This document shows, one piece after another, positions 43,818-53,834 of a DNA stretch of 64,000 bases. The stretch's first letter is position 1. Each line of letters starts with the position of its first letter. The translations under genes and the position numbers were made by a program. The notes beneath the pieces are model-generated. The model was not told where the DNA came from and searched no databases. It saw only the letters and a list, made by a program, of their open reading frames with translations. The DNA comes from an uncultured Clostridia bacterium (lineage in GTDB: Bacteria > Bacillota > Clostridia > UBA1381 > UMGS1253): assembly GCA_934457145.1 (NCBI GenBank), contig CAKSHP010000003.1, forward strand, positions 80,596 through 144,595, given 5' to 3'.

Positions 43818-46800
43818 TTATTTGACGCTCATATATACCTCGTTTGAATAAAGCGTTACAATATTTTCATTTTCATCCTTACAGATTGCATATGCTTTGG
43901 CATACCAGGTTTCACCGGATTTTACGTTTGCTTTTCTGATTGTAAACTGTCCGGTATTTTTCGTGTTTTTAGCTGCCGCCTTTATAACGCCGTTTGTTTC
44001 AAGGCTTAAGTTTTCGGTTTTGCCCAAAAGCATACCCGTTTCAATAATTTTATAGTCTGCTTTGATATTTCTTTCCGCAAAGAATGCAATTTTTGTATCT
44101 TCTGCCATAACAGGATTTGCAGCCGTTAGAATACTTTTATTTTCTGCATTTTCGCCATACACAGACACAAGCTCAGACGAAGATGACACATAAAACGAAT
44201 ACTGTGCATCATAAGAAACAATTTGTCCGTCACGCATCCAGTATGCAAAGATTTTGCCGTCTTTATCAGTCTTTGCATTTACGCTAACCATATCATTGTA
44301 AAAATATTTATTTTCACTGCCGTCTACTGTTATTGTATACTGCTTTGGATTTTTTACAAACCCGGCTGTATAAACCGTGTTTTTACCGACAGTTATTTTA
44401 TCGCCGGCTTTAAGGTCTGTTTTTTTGCCGTCTGTATACCATCCTGCAAACTCATAGCCGTACAAATAAGGATTCTGCGGAGTTGTAAGCAGGTCTGCCT
44501 CCCCTTCTGCACTGACTGCATCGTTAATGTTTTTAAACGTTATGTAAACTGAGTCTTTCGGAGCATAAATTGCGGCTATTTCTCTGTTTGTTCCTACGGT
44601 GAAGTTAAATTCTTCATCATATGAGATAATGCGTCCGCTGCTCATATCCTTCCAATACATAAACGTTTGATCGCCGATGCTTTTAAGTGTTATGGTTTTG
44701 CCGACTGCGATATCGCACGTTAGTGAAGAAGAAAGGATTTCTCCGTCAATCATGATTGCATCACCTGTCGTGTACAGCGTTATTTTCGCTGTTTTTTCAT
44801 CGGTTTTTGGTTCTGTGTTCTTTTCGCTTTCAATTTCAAGCGCGAATGAATTCTTTTCAAGCACAGCGCCGAAATTTTCGCTTACCGTTAAATTTTCTAT
44901 CGCAATTTTATTTGCAGCGCTTTCACCGTCTTGACAAATTTTTATCATGTTTTTTCCGACCATGTCTTCGGTTACCGTTATGCTGTATTCTATGTTTGTT
45001 TGTGTGTTTGAAAAAAGATTTATAATAGCAGCGCCGTTTTCGTCATCACTGCTTTCACCGCACACGGAAAGCTTTAGCTTACAATCCGAATCAGCATTTG
45101 CCGAAAGCAAAACATCTGCCTTTATGCTAAAGGTTCTGCCGACATCTGACGGCGAAAAGGCATCGTTTGCAAACACATTTTTAATTTTTACTCCGTCGGC
45201 GGCATTTTCGATATCTGAAACAATTAATTTACCGCTGTCGTCTGCCGATATATTTACATTGCCGGTTTTTTCGCAGCTGTTTTTCATAAAATTTTCTTTT
45301 AAAAACGCTTCGCTGTTAAACGTTTCGTATCCTCCGGTTTGCTCGCTTGCAAATGCAAACACATAATCATCGGGAGAATTTTCTTTTATATATCCGCTCA
45401 CATCGACCGCATATTCGTCGGGGCTTTTAACATCAACTTCGGCAATCGGAGCCGCACCGTATACCCCGGACAAAAGCATGCCTTCATCGGCAGCATTTGC
45501 GGGCGCATTTAAATATGTTAAAGCGTCGGCGCTGTTATAATTTTTAATTGCATAGATTTTTATTTTGCCATCAAAAGCGTTTTCGACATTAAATTTGAGA
45601 GTTGCTTTTCTTGTTGACGCAAAATCTCCGCCGTCAAACCGAACATAAACCTTTCCTATTTTGTTTAGCGTATCGTTTCTTTGTTCATGCTCTGCAAAAT
45701 ATCCTTCGCTGATTTGTCCGCTGTCGCTTACGGTTTTAATATCTGCTGCCGAAAGCGAAACACTTTCGTTTTCGGTAACCTCTTTTGAAGTTATATCGTC
45801 GATATACAAAACTGTTCCGATCGCATTTGCATCATATTCTTTTTGAAACATTCTAAACGACAAAAGCGCCGGACGGTTTGAGTATCCCTCAGGGGAATTA
45901 TCATATTTTGAGTCGAGTATTTTTTCGTCAATCGTAAACACTTTTGTAAAGCGCTGCCATTCGTTTGCCTTTGTTATGCTGACTTTACTTTCCTGCATGC
46001 TCTGGTTTGTGTCCATCTGGTCGACGCTGCTTCTTGCGGATTGCAGGCACACTCTTACGGTTCCCGGCTCGGGGCTTTTTAAATAAAAGCTTACTTTAAA
46101 CTGCCGTCCCAAATCTTCGCTCGTAAGCGGATGGTCGACGATGTTATAAAATTTGTATCGGCCGCCGCTGTACTTGCTGCCGCCTTCGGGGATTGTCATT
46201 TTTGCGCACTTTCCGTTTGTCTTTCCGCTTCGGTCATCATCATAAAGGCTCATGCCTACCTGAGAACCGCCCGTATCCCATGAGTTTCCGATCCATATTA
46301 TATTTTCTTCGTTATATTCGCTTGCATATCCTCTGATTCCCGAGGGACTCATTTTTACAAATGCGCTGCTGTCCAGATCGTCAAAGCTTAAATTCATTTT
46401 ATATCCTGAAGCCTCGCCGCCGCTGCCGCTGCCTTCTACAGGCTCTATTTTTGCACCCGACACACCGATTTCTTCAACAGTTATATCGTCAAAATACATA
46501 TCAATGTCAACCACACCGCCGTTTGCACGTGCACCGAGCTTGTTTAGCATAAACGAAACGTAGCCCGGTCTTGTTTTTTCTGCGTCAAACTTCGGATCTA
46601 AGATGTAGTCGTCAAGTTCAAATTCATATTCAAATTTTTGCCAAACGTTTGCCTCATTAAGCGTTAAATCTTTGCGGTTGTAGAATTTATTTGAACCTGT
46701 CTGTTCGGATGAGCTGTAGTCTGAATATGACTGCATACCGACCGTAAACGTTCCGGCTGCATTTGCCTTTGCAAAAAACGTCATTTTAAACTTTCTGCCT

Positions 46801-49800
46801 TTATCCGCTTCGGTGAGATTTTTAAAGTCAACAACATCTATCTTTCTTCGGCTGTAGCCGTATTGTGTTTGAAAAACATAGCATTTGCCATGTCCGGTTG
46901 TGTGGTCGACAGAGGCTGTTATTTCGCCCGAGCCGCCTCCGCCGCCGGCTTTAAAGCTCAGGCGCTGCGTTTCGCCGTCAAAATTCTCCGCCGCCGCAAT
47001 TTTGCCGTTATACAAATCGGCAACAAGTATAATTGTTGCATACTCAAAACCGTTTTGAGCCATTTCGTTTACATAATCGGTAACATCGGCGCTGTATTCT
47101 CCGGCGCCGTTTACCTTAACACTGTCTAACGCTGCCGCTCCGAATACTTTTGATAAATCCACACCCGGCGAATATCTGTCGTTTGCGGGGGCATTAAATT
47201 GGTTTATACTTTCGCTGTTCCAATCGTAATTTGTAAGCTTTGTCCGGTCGACACCGTAAACCAAAATATTCTGACGCACATCATTTGTGACCTTAAATTT
47301 AAACTCTGCGCGGTTTACATCGCTGACATCTTTTATATCAAGCTTAACATATGTTTTTTTATTTCCTCCGTTTGACGGCACGTATTTTCTTCCGTTTACG
47401 CCAAACAATGCATCTTCAAAAGAAACATTTTCATTTATTCCGCTTTCAACATAGCTCTCGTCTGCCGCCGAGAATACATCAATTTTTTTCGGATGCATAA
47501 CGATTGACGGCGCAGATACATTTTCGCTTTTATTTGTTTTTGCCGCAATCATTGCCGGCGTAACCGTTTCATAAACCTTGATATCGTCTATATATAAAGG
47601 GTTTTTAACATGATCGCCCGCTGCCTGAACGCTTAAAAGTCCGTGGCGCAAAGCGGAGTTTGCTTTTTCGGGCGTATCGCATCTCCAGTCAAATTCGCGT
47701 TTTTCCCATGTATTTGCTTTAAGCGGAACATATCCCGAACCTGCCGGCTCAAAATCAACATATTCAGACAAAGGATTGCTGCTCCCGTAGTACGGAGGCT
47801 CAAAAAGCGTTCTTACCGAACAATCGCCAGTTGAATAAACAAAACACTCAACATGAAACTTTCGTCCGAGGTCTTCTTCGGTTAGATAACCGTTTTTTAT
47901 AACGTTTCTCATTTTCACATAATCGGCGGTGGTGTTTTTCATAACAAAGCTTTTGCCGCTGCCGGTTGTATGGTCCAAATCCGAAAGGCACATATAGTTT
48001 GCGCTGTCGGGTTTGCCTTCCGTGAAATAATTTGCGCTTGTGTAAGACGATAAATCATCAAAGGTTATTGAATTGATTAATTTATTGTCTGCCGTTTCGC
48101 TTTCGGAGCAAAGCATAAATGCTGCGCTTTCGTTTGCACCGAGCGACTGCGTGTACTCCGACACATCCGCACTGTATACCCCTGCGCCGTTAATCGGTAC
48201 GACTGCAAGTTCTTTACCCAAAGTGCTCTGCTGCGGATTTTCTTCGTTATAATCTTTCAGCGCATAAATTTTTACCCTCTGTGCGCCGTCGTTTACAACG
48301 TTAAACTTAATTTCCTCTGCGGAAGAATAATTTTTATAATCAACAGGGGCAAATTTTATATATGCATTTTTAGCGCCGTCCGATGATTTTGAAACGTTTA
48401 CCAGATTGTTTTCATCAATTTCGCCCAAGACTCTCTCTGCCTCGTTTTCAGCGCCCCAAACAGTTGAAAAGCTTGTCTGTTTTGAAGATTTAATATTTTT
48501 GCCGTTTTTGCATTTCAGTGTTTCTTTAACGTTTATTTTATATACTGCGCTGTTTTTCATGTTTGCGCTTTTAAAATACCACGATGTACCGCCAAATTCG
48601 CTGCGCCATTTTCCGAAAAGTTCTTCGCCTGTTGCCGCATTGGTTATGCTTACATTTTTTTCGATTTCATTTTGCAAAACCGCTCCGCTGAATTTTATTT
48701 CAATTTCGGTATCTACCGGCACTGATTTGGAATTATCCGTCGGCTTAATATATGTAACCGCAGCACCCTCGCCTTTTACATAATAGTTCATAAAGTCGAA
48801 ATATGCCTGATACATGTCGCAGTCAAGCTCTTTGTTATAGCCTGTAATGAGCGTGTGGCCATAGTCTTCCATTGTAAAATACATGCTTTGAAGGTTTCTC
48901 TTTCTTGCTTCCATTGCCATACCGGGCATGGAGCCGTTCCACGAGCCCCAATCCTTTTTGCCTGCCGCAAAAAATGACGGTGCATAATCATCTGTCATAA
49001 AATATGAAAGGTCGCCGCCGGCAGACGAATATACTGCGCTTACTCTGCTTGAAATTTCATTTCCGTCCGGATATATAAGCCACGGCTGTTCGTTTTTTGT
49101 TGTGTCATTTATACCGTCAAAATATTTGTTTACAACGTTTTGCGGCTCAGGACTTCCCAAAACATATGCTATGCCGGACTTTGAATGACCCATAGCGCCG
49201 AAACGGTTATTGTCGAATTTATATTTTTCGTGATTTTTATAAGACATTAATCTTAATTTTCTTACTGCGGCTGTGTTATAAAGAGAAGCCATTTTAACGC
49301 CCAGTTCGCAGCCTGCCCACCAGCCGTAGTGATCGTCTCTGCCCATGGGCGCATAGCAGTAATCATAAATAACGCCTGCATACCCCTGCATTAAAAAGCC
49401 TGTCATATGCGGACGGATGGAGTCGTGCGACCAAGTAGAAATTCTTGTTTCCGCACTTGAGGCAAGCATCATAACCGGGACATCCTCTTTTGGCTGCGAC
49501 GGATAAATAATATCCATTTTAAGATCCATATCAAGCGGCGTACCGTCCGGTTTTACAAGGTCTGAAAAATCTGTTGCGACAACGTCTTTAACCTTTGTTT
49601 GCGTGCCGTCTGCATAAGTTATAAGCTTTTCGCCGTAAACATTTTTAAAGCCGTCACTGTTCCAGATTTTTACAAGTTCGTCTTCTATGCCGTTTACGCC
49701 ATGCTCCGCCAAAGACCAGTAAAACACATCGCGCTCAAGTCTGCACCCCGCAGGAACAACATAATCGTAAAACCTTCTGTGTTTTAAGCCGTTTAAATAC

Positions 49801-50207
49801 AGATTGCCCTCGTCCATTTTTATTCTTATATTCTGTATGCTCCAGTCAATTGACGGACTCACGGCAAGCGGACTGTTTTTATAATCGAGGGTAACAACTA
49901 TATATCCTTCATCTAAAAAATCCGCTATAATTGTATTGTCGCTTTCAGTTCCGACTCTTTTTTCAGACGAATTTATAATATAAAATATCATCTGTGTCAT
50001 TTGGTCGGTTTCGTTTTTTGCATATACGTTAATATCGACCGGTATGCCTATATATCCGTCATTTTCAAGACTTACCGAAGTTTTAAGGTATGCCGAAAAT
50101 AATCCTTTCAAACTTTCGTTTTCAGCTTTTTCGTTTGCAAAGCCCGGTGTTTGCATAATAAAAACAAGTGCAAACGCCAAAAGCAGCGCCGTAAATTTTT
50201 TAAACAT
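43818..50207 (-). CDS. Giant secreted multidomain esterase-like protein with carbohydrate-binding-like repeats
   Basis: 2129 residues. A signal peptide ends near TPGFANE. Residues of about 190-500 form an alpha/beta-hydrolase with nucleophile elbow MGHSKSG (Ser342) and a candidate His in EDYGHTLITG (about 449). Next is an SbsA-type Ig domain (about 500-585). Then repeated pairs of a DNRLRE-like beta domain and a CBM4/9-like domain follow (starts near 593, 711, 903, 1073, 1266 and 1483). A late bacterial-repeat-like EFAGWYTDGKK (about 1910) leads to a final beta domain. No SLH, sortase or dockerin signal is seen. A polysaccharide or ester-active surface enzyme is inferred. The AraC gene is divergent. 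Confidence 0.85.
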   Translation of the reverse strand: MFKKFTALLLAFALVFIMQTPGFANEKAENESLKGLFSAYLKTSVSLENDGYIGIPVDINVYAKNETDQMTQMIFYIINSSEKRVGTESDNTIIADFLDEGYIVVTLDYKNSPLAVSPSIDWSIQNIRIKMDEGNLYLNGLKHRRFYDYVVPAGCRLERDVFYWSLAEHGVNGIEDELVKIWNSDGFKNVYGEKLITYADGTQTKVKDVVATDFSDLVKPDGTPLDMDLKMDIIYPSQPKEDVPVMMLASSAETRISTWSHDSIRPHMTGFLMQGYAGVIYDYCYAPMGRDDHYGWWAGCELGVKMASLYNTAAVRKLRLMSYKNHEKYKFDNNRFGAMGHSKSGIAYVLGSPEPQNVVNKYFDGINDTTKNEQPWLIYPDGNEISSRVSAVYSSAGGDLSYFMTDDYAPSFFAAGKKDWGSWNGSMPGMAMEARKRNLQSMYFTMEDYGHTLITGYNKELDCDMYQAYFDFMNYYVKGEGAAVTYIKPTDNSKSVPVDTEIEIKFSGAVLQNEIEKNVSITNAATGEELFGKWRSEFGGTSWYFKSANMKNSAVYKINVKETLKCKNGKNIKSSKQTSFSTVWGAENEAERVLGEIDENNLVNVSKSSDGAKNAYIKFAPVDYKNYSSAEEIKFNVVNDGAQRVKIYALKDYNEENPQQSTLGKELAVVPINGAGVYSADVSEYTQSLGANESAAFMLCSESETADNKLINSITFDDLSSYTSANYFTEGKPDSANYMCLSDLDHTTGSGKSFVMKNTTADYVKMRNVIKNGYLTEEDLGRKFHVECFVYSTGDCSVRTLFEPPYYGSSNPLSEYVDFEPAGSGYVPLKANTWEKREFDWRCDTPEKANSALRHGLLSVQAAGDHVKNPLYIDDIKVYETVTPAMIAAKTNKSENVSAPSIVMHPKKIDVFSAADESYVESGINENVSFEDALFGVNGRKYVPSNGGNKKTYVKLDIKDVSDVNRAEFKFKVTNDVRQNILVYGVDRTKLTNYDWNSESINQFNAPANDRYSPGVDLSKVFGAAALDSVKVNGAGEYSADVTDYVNEMAQNGFEYATIILVADLYNGKIAAAENFDGETQRLSFKAGGGGGSGEITASVDHTTGHGKCYVFQTQYGYSRRKIDVVDFKNLTEADKGRKFKMTFFAKANAAGTFTVGMQSYSDYSSSEQTGSNKFYNRKDLTLNEANVWQKFEYEFELDDYILDPKFDAEKTRPGYVSFMLNKLGARANGGVVDIDMYFDDITVEEIGVSGAKIEPVEGSGSGGEASGYKMNLSFDDLDSSAFVKMSPSGIRGYASEYNEENIIWIGNSWDTGGSQVGMSLYDDDRSGKTNGKCAKMTIPEGGSKYSGGRYKFYNIVDHPLTSEDLGRQFKVSFYLKSPEPGTVRVCLQSARSSVDQMDTNQSMQESKVSITKANEWQRFTKVFTIDEKILDSKYDNSPEGYSNRPALLSFRMFQKEYDANAIGTVLYIDDITSKEVTENESVSLSAADIKTVSDSGQISEGYFAEHEQRNDTLNKIGKVYVRFDGGDFASTRKATLKFNVENAFDGKIKIYAIKNYNSADALTYLNAPANAADEGMLLSGVYGAAPIAEVDVKSPDEYAVDVSGYIKENSPDDYVFAFASEQTGGYETFNSEAFLKENFMKNSCEKTGNVNISADDSGKLIVSDIENAADGVKIKNVFANDAFSPSDVGRTFSIKADVLLSANADSDCKLKLSVCGESSDDENGAAIINLFSNTQTNIEYSITVTEDMVGKNMIKICQDGESAANKIAIENLTVSENFGAVLEKNSFALEIESEKNTEPKTDEKTAKITLYTTGDAIMIDGEILSSSLTCDIAVGKTITLKSIGDQTFMYWKDMSSGRIISYDEEFNFTVGTNREIAAIYAPKDSVYITFKNINDAVSAEGEADLLTTPQNPYLYGYEFAGWYTDGKKTDLKAGDKITVGKNTVYTAGFVKNPKQYTITVDGSENKYFYNDMVSVNAKTDKDGKIFAYWMRDGQIVSYDAQYSFYVSSSSELVSVYGENAENKSILTAANPVMAEDTKIAFFAERNIKADYKIIETGMLLGKTENLSLETNGVIKAAAKNTKNTGQFTIRKANVKSGETWYAKAYAICKDENENIVTLYSNEVYMSVK

Positions 50208-50322
50208 TTTATCAGCCCTTTCTTAATTAATAAACCTATAAAAACAGTTTACTTCGTATTTCTTTAAATGTATATCAAAATTATATTAATTTTTTCAGAT
50301 TTCTTAACATAGATATAAGCTA

Positions 50323-50351
50323 TTGATTTTTTTAATGCACTGTGTTATACT
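50323..50351 (+). promoter_or_regulatory. Sigma-A promoter for the AraC-type regulator
   Basis: TTGATT at 50323-50328 and TATACT at 50346-50351 have a 17-base spacer. The gene starts 31 bases downstream. Confidence 0.72.
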
Positions 50352-50381
50352 AATTACAAATTTAATCCGGGCGGTGATAAA

Positions 50382-51164
50382 ATGAGCGTTTCAATTATTG
50401 CAACCTGCGGATATTTTGATTCCGCTATGCTTTTTAAAAATAATATGAATATTTCTCCGAAGCGCATTGTAAGCGACTTTGAAATAGAGTTTTATAACAG
50501 CGGAAACGGCGAGATATATATTGATTCTGACACATATCCTATAAATTCGCAAACAATTATAATTTCAAAACCCGGACAATCCAAAAACAGCAAAAAAAGC
50601 TTTACGTCATATTACCTCCGTGTGCATGATGACGGGGGCGATATATCAAAAACAATTGCCGCTCTGCCCGACTGCATATCGATTTATGACAGCGATAAAT
50701 ATACAAAAACATTCAAACGCATTTTGAAATATTTTATCACACCGTCTGACAATTTAAAATGCTGTGCGGAGTTTTTCTCGCTTTTGGATATGCTGTTTGA
50801 GGACAGCCGTAAAATGGCAGACCATTTTGAATATAATGAAAAAATCCACAAAGCGAAAAACTATATAAAGGCTAATTTCAAAGAAAATCTGTCGCTTGGC
50901 GACATGGCAAGGCAAGCCGGCTACAGCAGCGTTTATTTTCATAAGCTGTTTTTAAAATACCAAAAGCTCACGCCGAGAGAATACCTTCTCAGCATTCGCA
51001 TAGCACATGCAAAATATCTTTTAGCGTCATCATCTATGCCGGTTGCATCGGTTGCTTACGAATGCGGTTTTTCATCGCAGTCTTATTTTAATGATGTGTT
51101 TAAAAAAATCACTTCGCTTTCGCCCCTTAACTACCGCCATTTGTTTACGGGCGCAAACTTTTAG
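50382..51164 (+). CDS. AraC-family transcriptional regulator
   Basis: 260 residues. The N-terminal part has a cupin-like sensing character. Residues from about 160 form the paired AraC helix-turn-helix domain: LSLGDMARQAGYSSVYFHKLF, then VASVAYECGFSSQSYFNDVFKK and TSLSPLNYR. It lies divergent to the giant esterase-like gene and so probably controls it in response to a saccharide or similar ligand; this is inference. It is followed 23 bases later by a Crp/Fnr-type regulator. Confidence 0.88.
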   Translation: MSVSIIATCGYFDSAMLFKNNMNISPKRIVSDFEIEFYNSGNGEIYIDSDTYPINSQTIIISKPGQSKNSKKSFTSYYLRVHDDGGDISKTIAALPDCISIYDSDKYTKTFKRILKYFITPSDNLKCCAEFFSLLDMLFEDSRKMADHFEYNEKIHKAKNYIKANFKENLSLGDMARQAGYSSVYFHKLFLKYQKLTPREYLLSIRIAHAKYLLASSSMPVASVAYECGFSSQSYFNDVFKKITSLSPLNYRHLFTGANF

Positions 51165-51187
51165 TATTAAATACAATCGGAGGAACT

Positions 51188-51859
51188 ATGGAAAAATATT
51201 TACCCATGCTTAAAAGTTCAAATCTGTTTTCGGGAATAAACGAAAACGGCATTTTAAAGCTGCTTTCAAAAACAAATTTTAAGGTAAAAAGATTTTTTAA
51301 AAACAGCCGTATTTTTTCGGTCGGGGAAAAAATTTTCGGGGCAGCCTTTGTTCTTCGCGGAAGCGTGATGCTTCAAAAAGAGGACTATTGGGGAAACATA
51401 AGCATTATCGGCAAGCAAAAGCCGGGAGACGTTTTCGGCGAGGCTTTTGCGGCTTTAAATGCCGAAAGCGGCGTGAACGCTGTGGCATTTGAGGATTGCG
51501 ACATTTTATTTTTCGACCTTCATCCGTTTTTTTCCGCATTCAATGACAAATACAGTCTGCAATTTGTTTTTCTTTCAAACTTATTTTCGCACATTGCAGA
51601 AAAAAACATTATTTTGACCTCTAAAATAAATCACATGTCAAAGCGCACAATACGGCAAAAGCTTTTGTCTTATCTTTCCGAGCAAGCCGAAAAAAACGGC
51701 TCGGAAAGCTTTGATATCGGTTTTAACCGCCGGCAGCTGTCGGATTTTTTATCGGTTGACCGCAGCGCAATGTCCAAAGAGCTTTGCAAAATGAGAGATG
51801 AAGGTCTTTTAAAATTTAATAAAAACCATTTTGTTTTGATAAAAAAATTGACATTATAA
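51188..51859 (+). CDS. Crp/Fnr-family transcriptional regulator
   Basis: 223 residues. A cyclic-nucleotide-binding-like beta-roll spans about 15-120 (FVLRGSVMLQKEDYWG, KPGDVFGEAFA). A C-terminal winged helix at about 155-215 has MSKRTIRQKLLSYL and FNRRQLSDFLSVDRSAMSKEL. No Cys cluster for Fe-S binding is apparent, so Fnr-type oxygen sensing is not supported. It is probably co-transcribed with the araC-like gene. Ligand unknown. Confidence 0.88.
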   Translation: MEKYLPMLKSSNLFSGINENGILKLLSKTNFKVKRFFKNSRIFSVGEKIFGAAFVLRGSVMLQKEDYWGNISIIGKQKPGDVFGEAFAALNAESGVNAVAFEDCDILFFDLHPFFSAFNDKYSLQFVFLSNLFSHIAEKNIILTSKINHMSKRTIRQKLLSYLSEQAEKNGSESFDIGFNRRQLSDFLSVDRSAMSKELCKMRDEGLLKFNKNHFVLIKKLTL

Positions 51860-51976
51860 TAAATACTTTCTCACATTTTTAATAAAAACATATGCCTGTT
51901 TGTTTTAGCTTTTAACCGTTTTGCCATATCCTTTCGGATAAACCGCATATATTTTTAAATATTTTAGAAAAACATA

Positions 51977-52005
51977 TTGACTTTTTTACTTTAGTGTAGT
52001 AAAAT
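51977..52005 (+). promoter_or_regulatory. Sigma-A promoter of the his operon
   Basis: TTGACT at 51977-51982 and TAAAAT at 52000-52005 have a 17-base spacer. hisZ starts about 47 bases downstream of the -10. Confidence 0.78.
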
Positions 52006-52016
52006 ACTAAAGTAAA
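51985..52016. promoter_or_regulatory. Palindromic operator over the his promoter
   Basis: A perfect inverted repeat with 11-base arms, TTTACTTTAGT (51985-51995) and ACTAAAGTAAA (52006-52016), has a 10-base centre that contains part of the -10. A smaller palindrome TAGTA/TACTA lies inside. The position fits repression; a TrpR-family HisR (YerC) type regulator is a candidate, but none is encoded here. Confidence 0.7.
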
Positions 52017-52051
52017 AAGAATGTTAAATTTCATATGGAGGTTGTGTTTGT

Positions 52052-53182
52052 ATGACAATTAATAATTCCGTTTTAAGAAGCGATGAAGAGGTTATTTTCG
52101 CACTGCGCAGCCTGTATCAGAAGTACGGGTATTTTCAGTATAAAATGAATAAATTTGAAGAATATGATTTTTATGTGCAGAATAAAGACTTTCTCGTTTC
52201 CGACAACGTAATCACATTTACCGATACAAATGCCAAGCTGATGGCATTAAAGCCGGACGTTACGCTGTCGATAGTCAAAAATATTTCAGACACCCCAAAC
52301 TACGCACAAAAGCTTTTCTATAATGAAAATGTTTACCGCACAACCAAGGGGACAAATTCTTTTAAAGAAATTATGCAGACAGGGCTTGAATATATAGGCG
52401 CAATCGACGATTATGCAATATGCGAAACGGTTATGCTGGCGGCAAAAAGCCTTAAAACAATTTCAGACGACTATGTTATGGATTTATCGCATATGGGAAT
52501 TGTTTTTTCTCTGGCAGACGATTTAAATTTGTCATCCGCCGCAAAATCCGAACTGCTTTTATGCATATCGCAAAAAAATCTTTCCTCTGCAATGCAAATA
52601 TGCAAAAATGAAAATGTACCGGAAAAAAAGGCAGAAGTTTTAAAACAGCTGATAACGCTTTCGGAAAATACGTCAGAGGCGCTCTTAGAGCTTGAAAACA
52701 TTGCAAAATCAAACGAAAGCATTAAAGACGGCGTGGCTTTGCTGTCAACGATAGTGAATTTTCTTTCAAAAAACGGCTGTAAAGAAAATATCCGCATTGA
52801 TTTTTCCGTTATTCAGGACCGCAACTACTATAACGCTGTTGTGTTTAAAGGATTTATAAACGGGATTGCGTCGGCAGTTCTTGTCGGCGGGCAGTATGAT
52901 ATGCTTATGAAGAAAATGGGCAAAAAATCCGGCGCAGTCGGTTTTGCGGTTTATCTTGATATGCTTGAGTTTTTATATGAAAACAATCAAAAATACGATG
53001 TTGATGCGGTTTTGCTTTATGACGAAAACGTAAGCGCAGAAAAAATAGGCGACGCGGTGCGGCTTTTGTCGGATAATAAAAAAAGCGTTACCGCTCAAAG
53101 ACAAATTCCCCGGAAGCTGCGTTTTAAACAGCTTCTCCGACTTAACGAGAAAGGAATTGAGATCATTGAAAACAATGCTTAA
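52052..53182 (+). CDS. hisZ: ATP phosphoribosyltransferase regulatory subunit HisZ
   Basis: 376 residues resembling class II aminoacyl-tRNA synthetase catalytic domains (HisRS-like). Motif-like segments include FTDTNAKLMALKPDVTLSIVKN and YNENVYRTTKGTNSFKEIMQTGLEYIG, then VLVGGQYDMLMKKMGKKSGAVGFAVYLD. HisZ lacks charging activity and is needed by the short form of HisG, which is encoded next. First gene of the operon, with a clear GGAGG site and an operator upstream. Confidence 0.9.
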   Translation: MTINNSVLRSDEEVIFALRSLYQKYGYFQYKMNKFEEYDFYVQNKDFLVSDNVITFTDTNAKLMALKPDVTLSIVKNISDTPNYAQKLFYNENVYRTTKGTNSFKEIMQTGLEYIGAIDDYAICETVMLAAKSLKTISDDYVMDLSHMGIVFSLADDLNLSSAAKSELLLCISQKNLSSAMQICKNENVPEKKAEVLKQLITLSENTSEALLELENIAKSNESIKDGVALLSTIVNFLSKNGCKENIRIDFSVIQDRNYYNAVVFKGFINGIASAVLVGGQYDMLMKKMGKKSGAVGFAVYLDMLEFLYENNQKYDVDAVLLYDENVSAEKIGDAVRLLSDNKKSVTAQRQIPRKLRFKQLLRLNEKGIEIIENNA

Positions 53183-53798
53183 CGTTGCTTTGCCAAAGGG
53201 CAGACTCGGTGAAAAGGTTTATAAAATGTTTGAAAAATCAGGATTTGAATGTCCGTCCGTTTTGGAAAACAGCCGCAAACTGATTTTTGAAAACGGCGAA
53301 AAAGCAATTCGTTATTTTTGGGTAAAGCCCTCCGACGTTGCCATATATGTTGAACGCGGTGCGGCAGACATAGGCGTGTGCGGCAAGGATATTTTGCTTG
53401 AATACAGCCCCGATATATATGAGCTTTTGGATTTAAAACTCGGCATTTGCAAAATGGCGGTTGCCGCAAAAAAGGACTTTTTTGATAATCCGAAAAAAAC
53501 GCTTCGCGTTGCAACAAAGTTTTCAAACATTGCCTCAGCATACTATTCGTCCAGGGGCAGAAACATAGATATAATTCACTTAAACGGCTCTATTGAAATT
53601 GCCCCGATTTTAGGACTTTCCGATGTTATAGTTGATATTGTTGAAACCGGAACCACTCTAAAGGAAAACAATTTAGAGGTAATTGAAACGATTGTTCCGA
53701 TAAGCGCAAGACTTATTTCAAACAAATCGAGCTACAAATTTAAAGGCGAAAAAATAAAGCAGCTGTCAAAAAGTTTATCGCAGATTTTGGAAAGCTGA
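53166..53798 (+). CDS. hisG: ATP phosphoribosyltransferase, short form
   Basis: About 207-210 residues, the short HisG type that requires HisZ. Motifs: LNVALPKGRLGEKV, VCGKDILLE, RVATKFSNIASAYY and VDIVETGTTLKENNLEVIE. It condenses ATP and PRPP in the first committed step of histidine synthesis. It overlaps the 3' end of hisZ. The start is TTG 53166 or ATG 53175; AAAGGA lies at 53150-53155 and fits the former. Confidence 0.94.
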   Translation: MKTMLNVALPKGRLGEKVYKMFEKSGFECPSVLENSRKLIFENGEKAIRYFWVKPSDVAIYVERGAADIGVCGKDILLEYSPDIYELLDLKLGICKMAVAAKKDFFDNPKKTLRVATKFSNIASAYYSSRGRNIDIIHLNGSIEIAPILGLSDVIVDIVETGTTLKENNLEVIETIVPISARLISNKSSYKFKGEKIKQLSKSLSQILES

Positions 53799-53834
53799 CA
53801 GTTTTTATGATTTTTAACAGAACGGAGAATTGCC

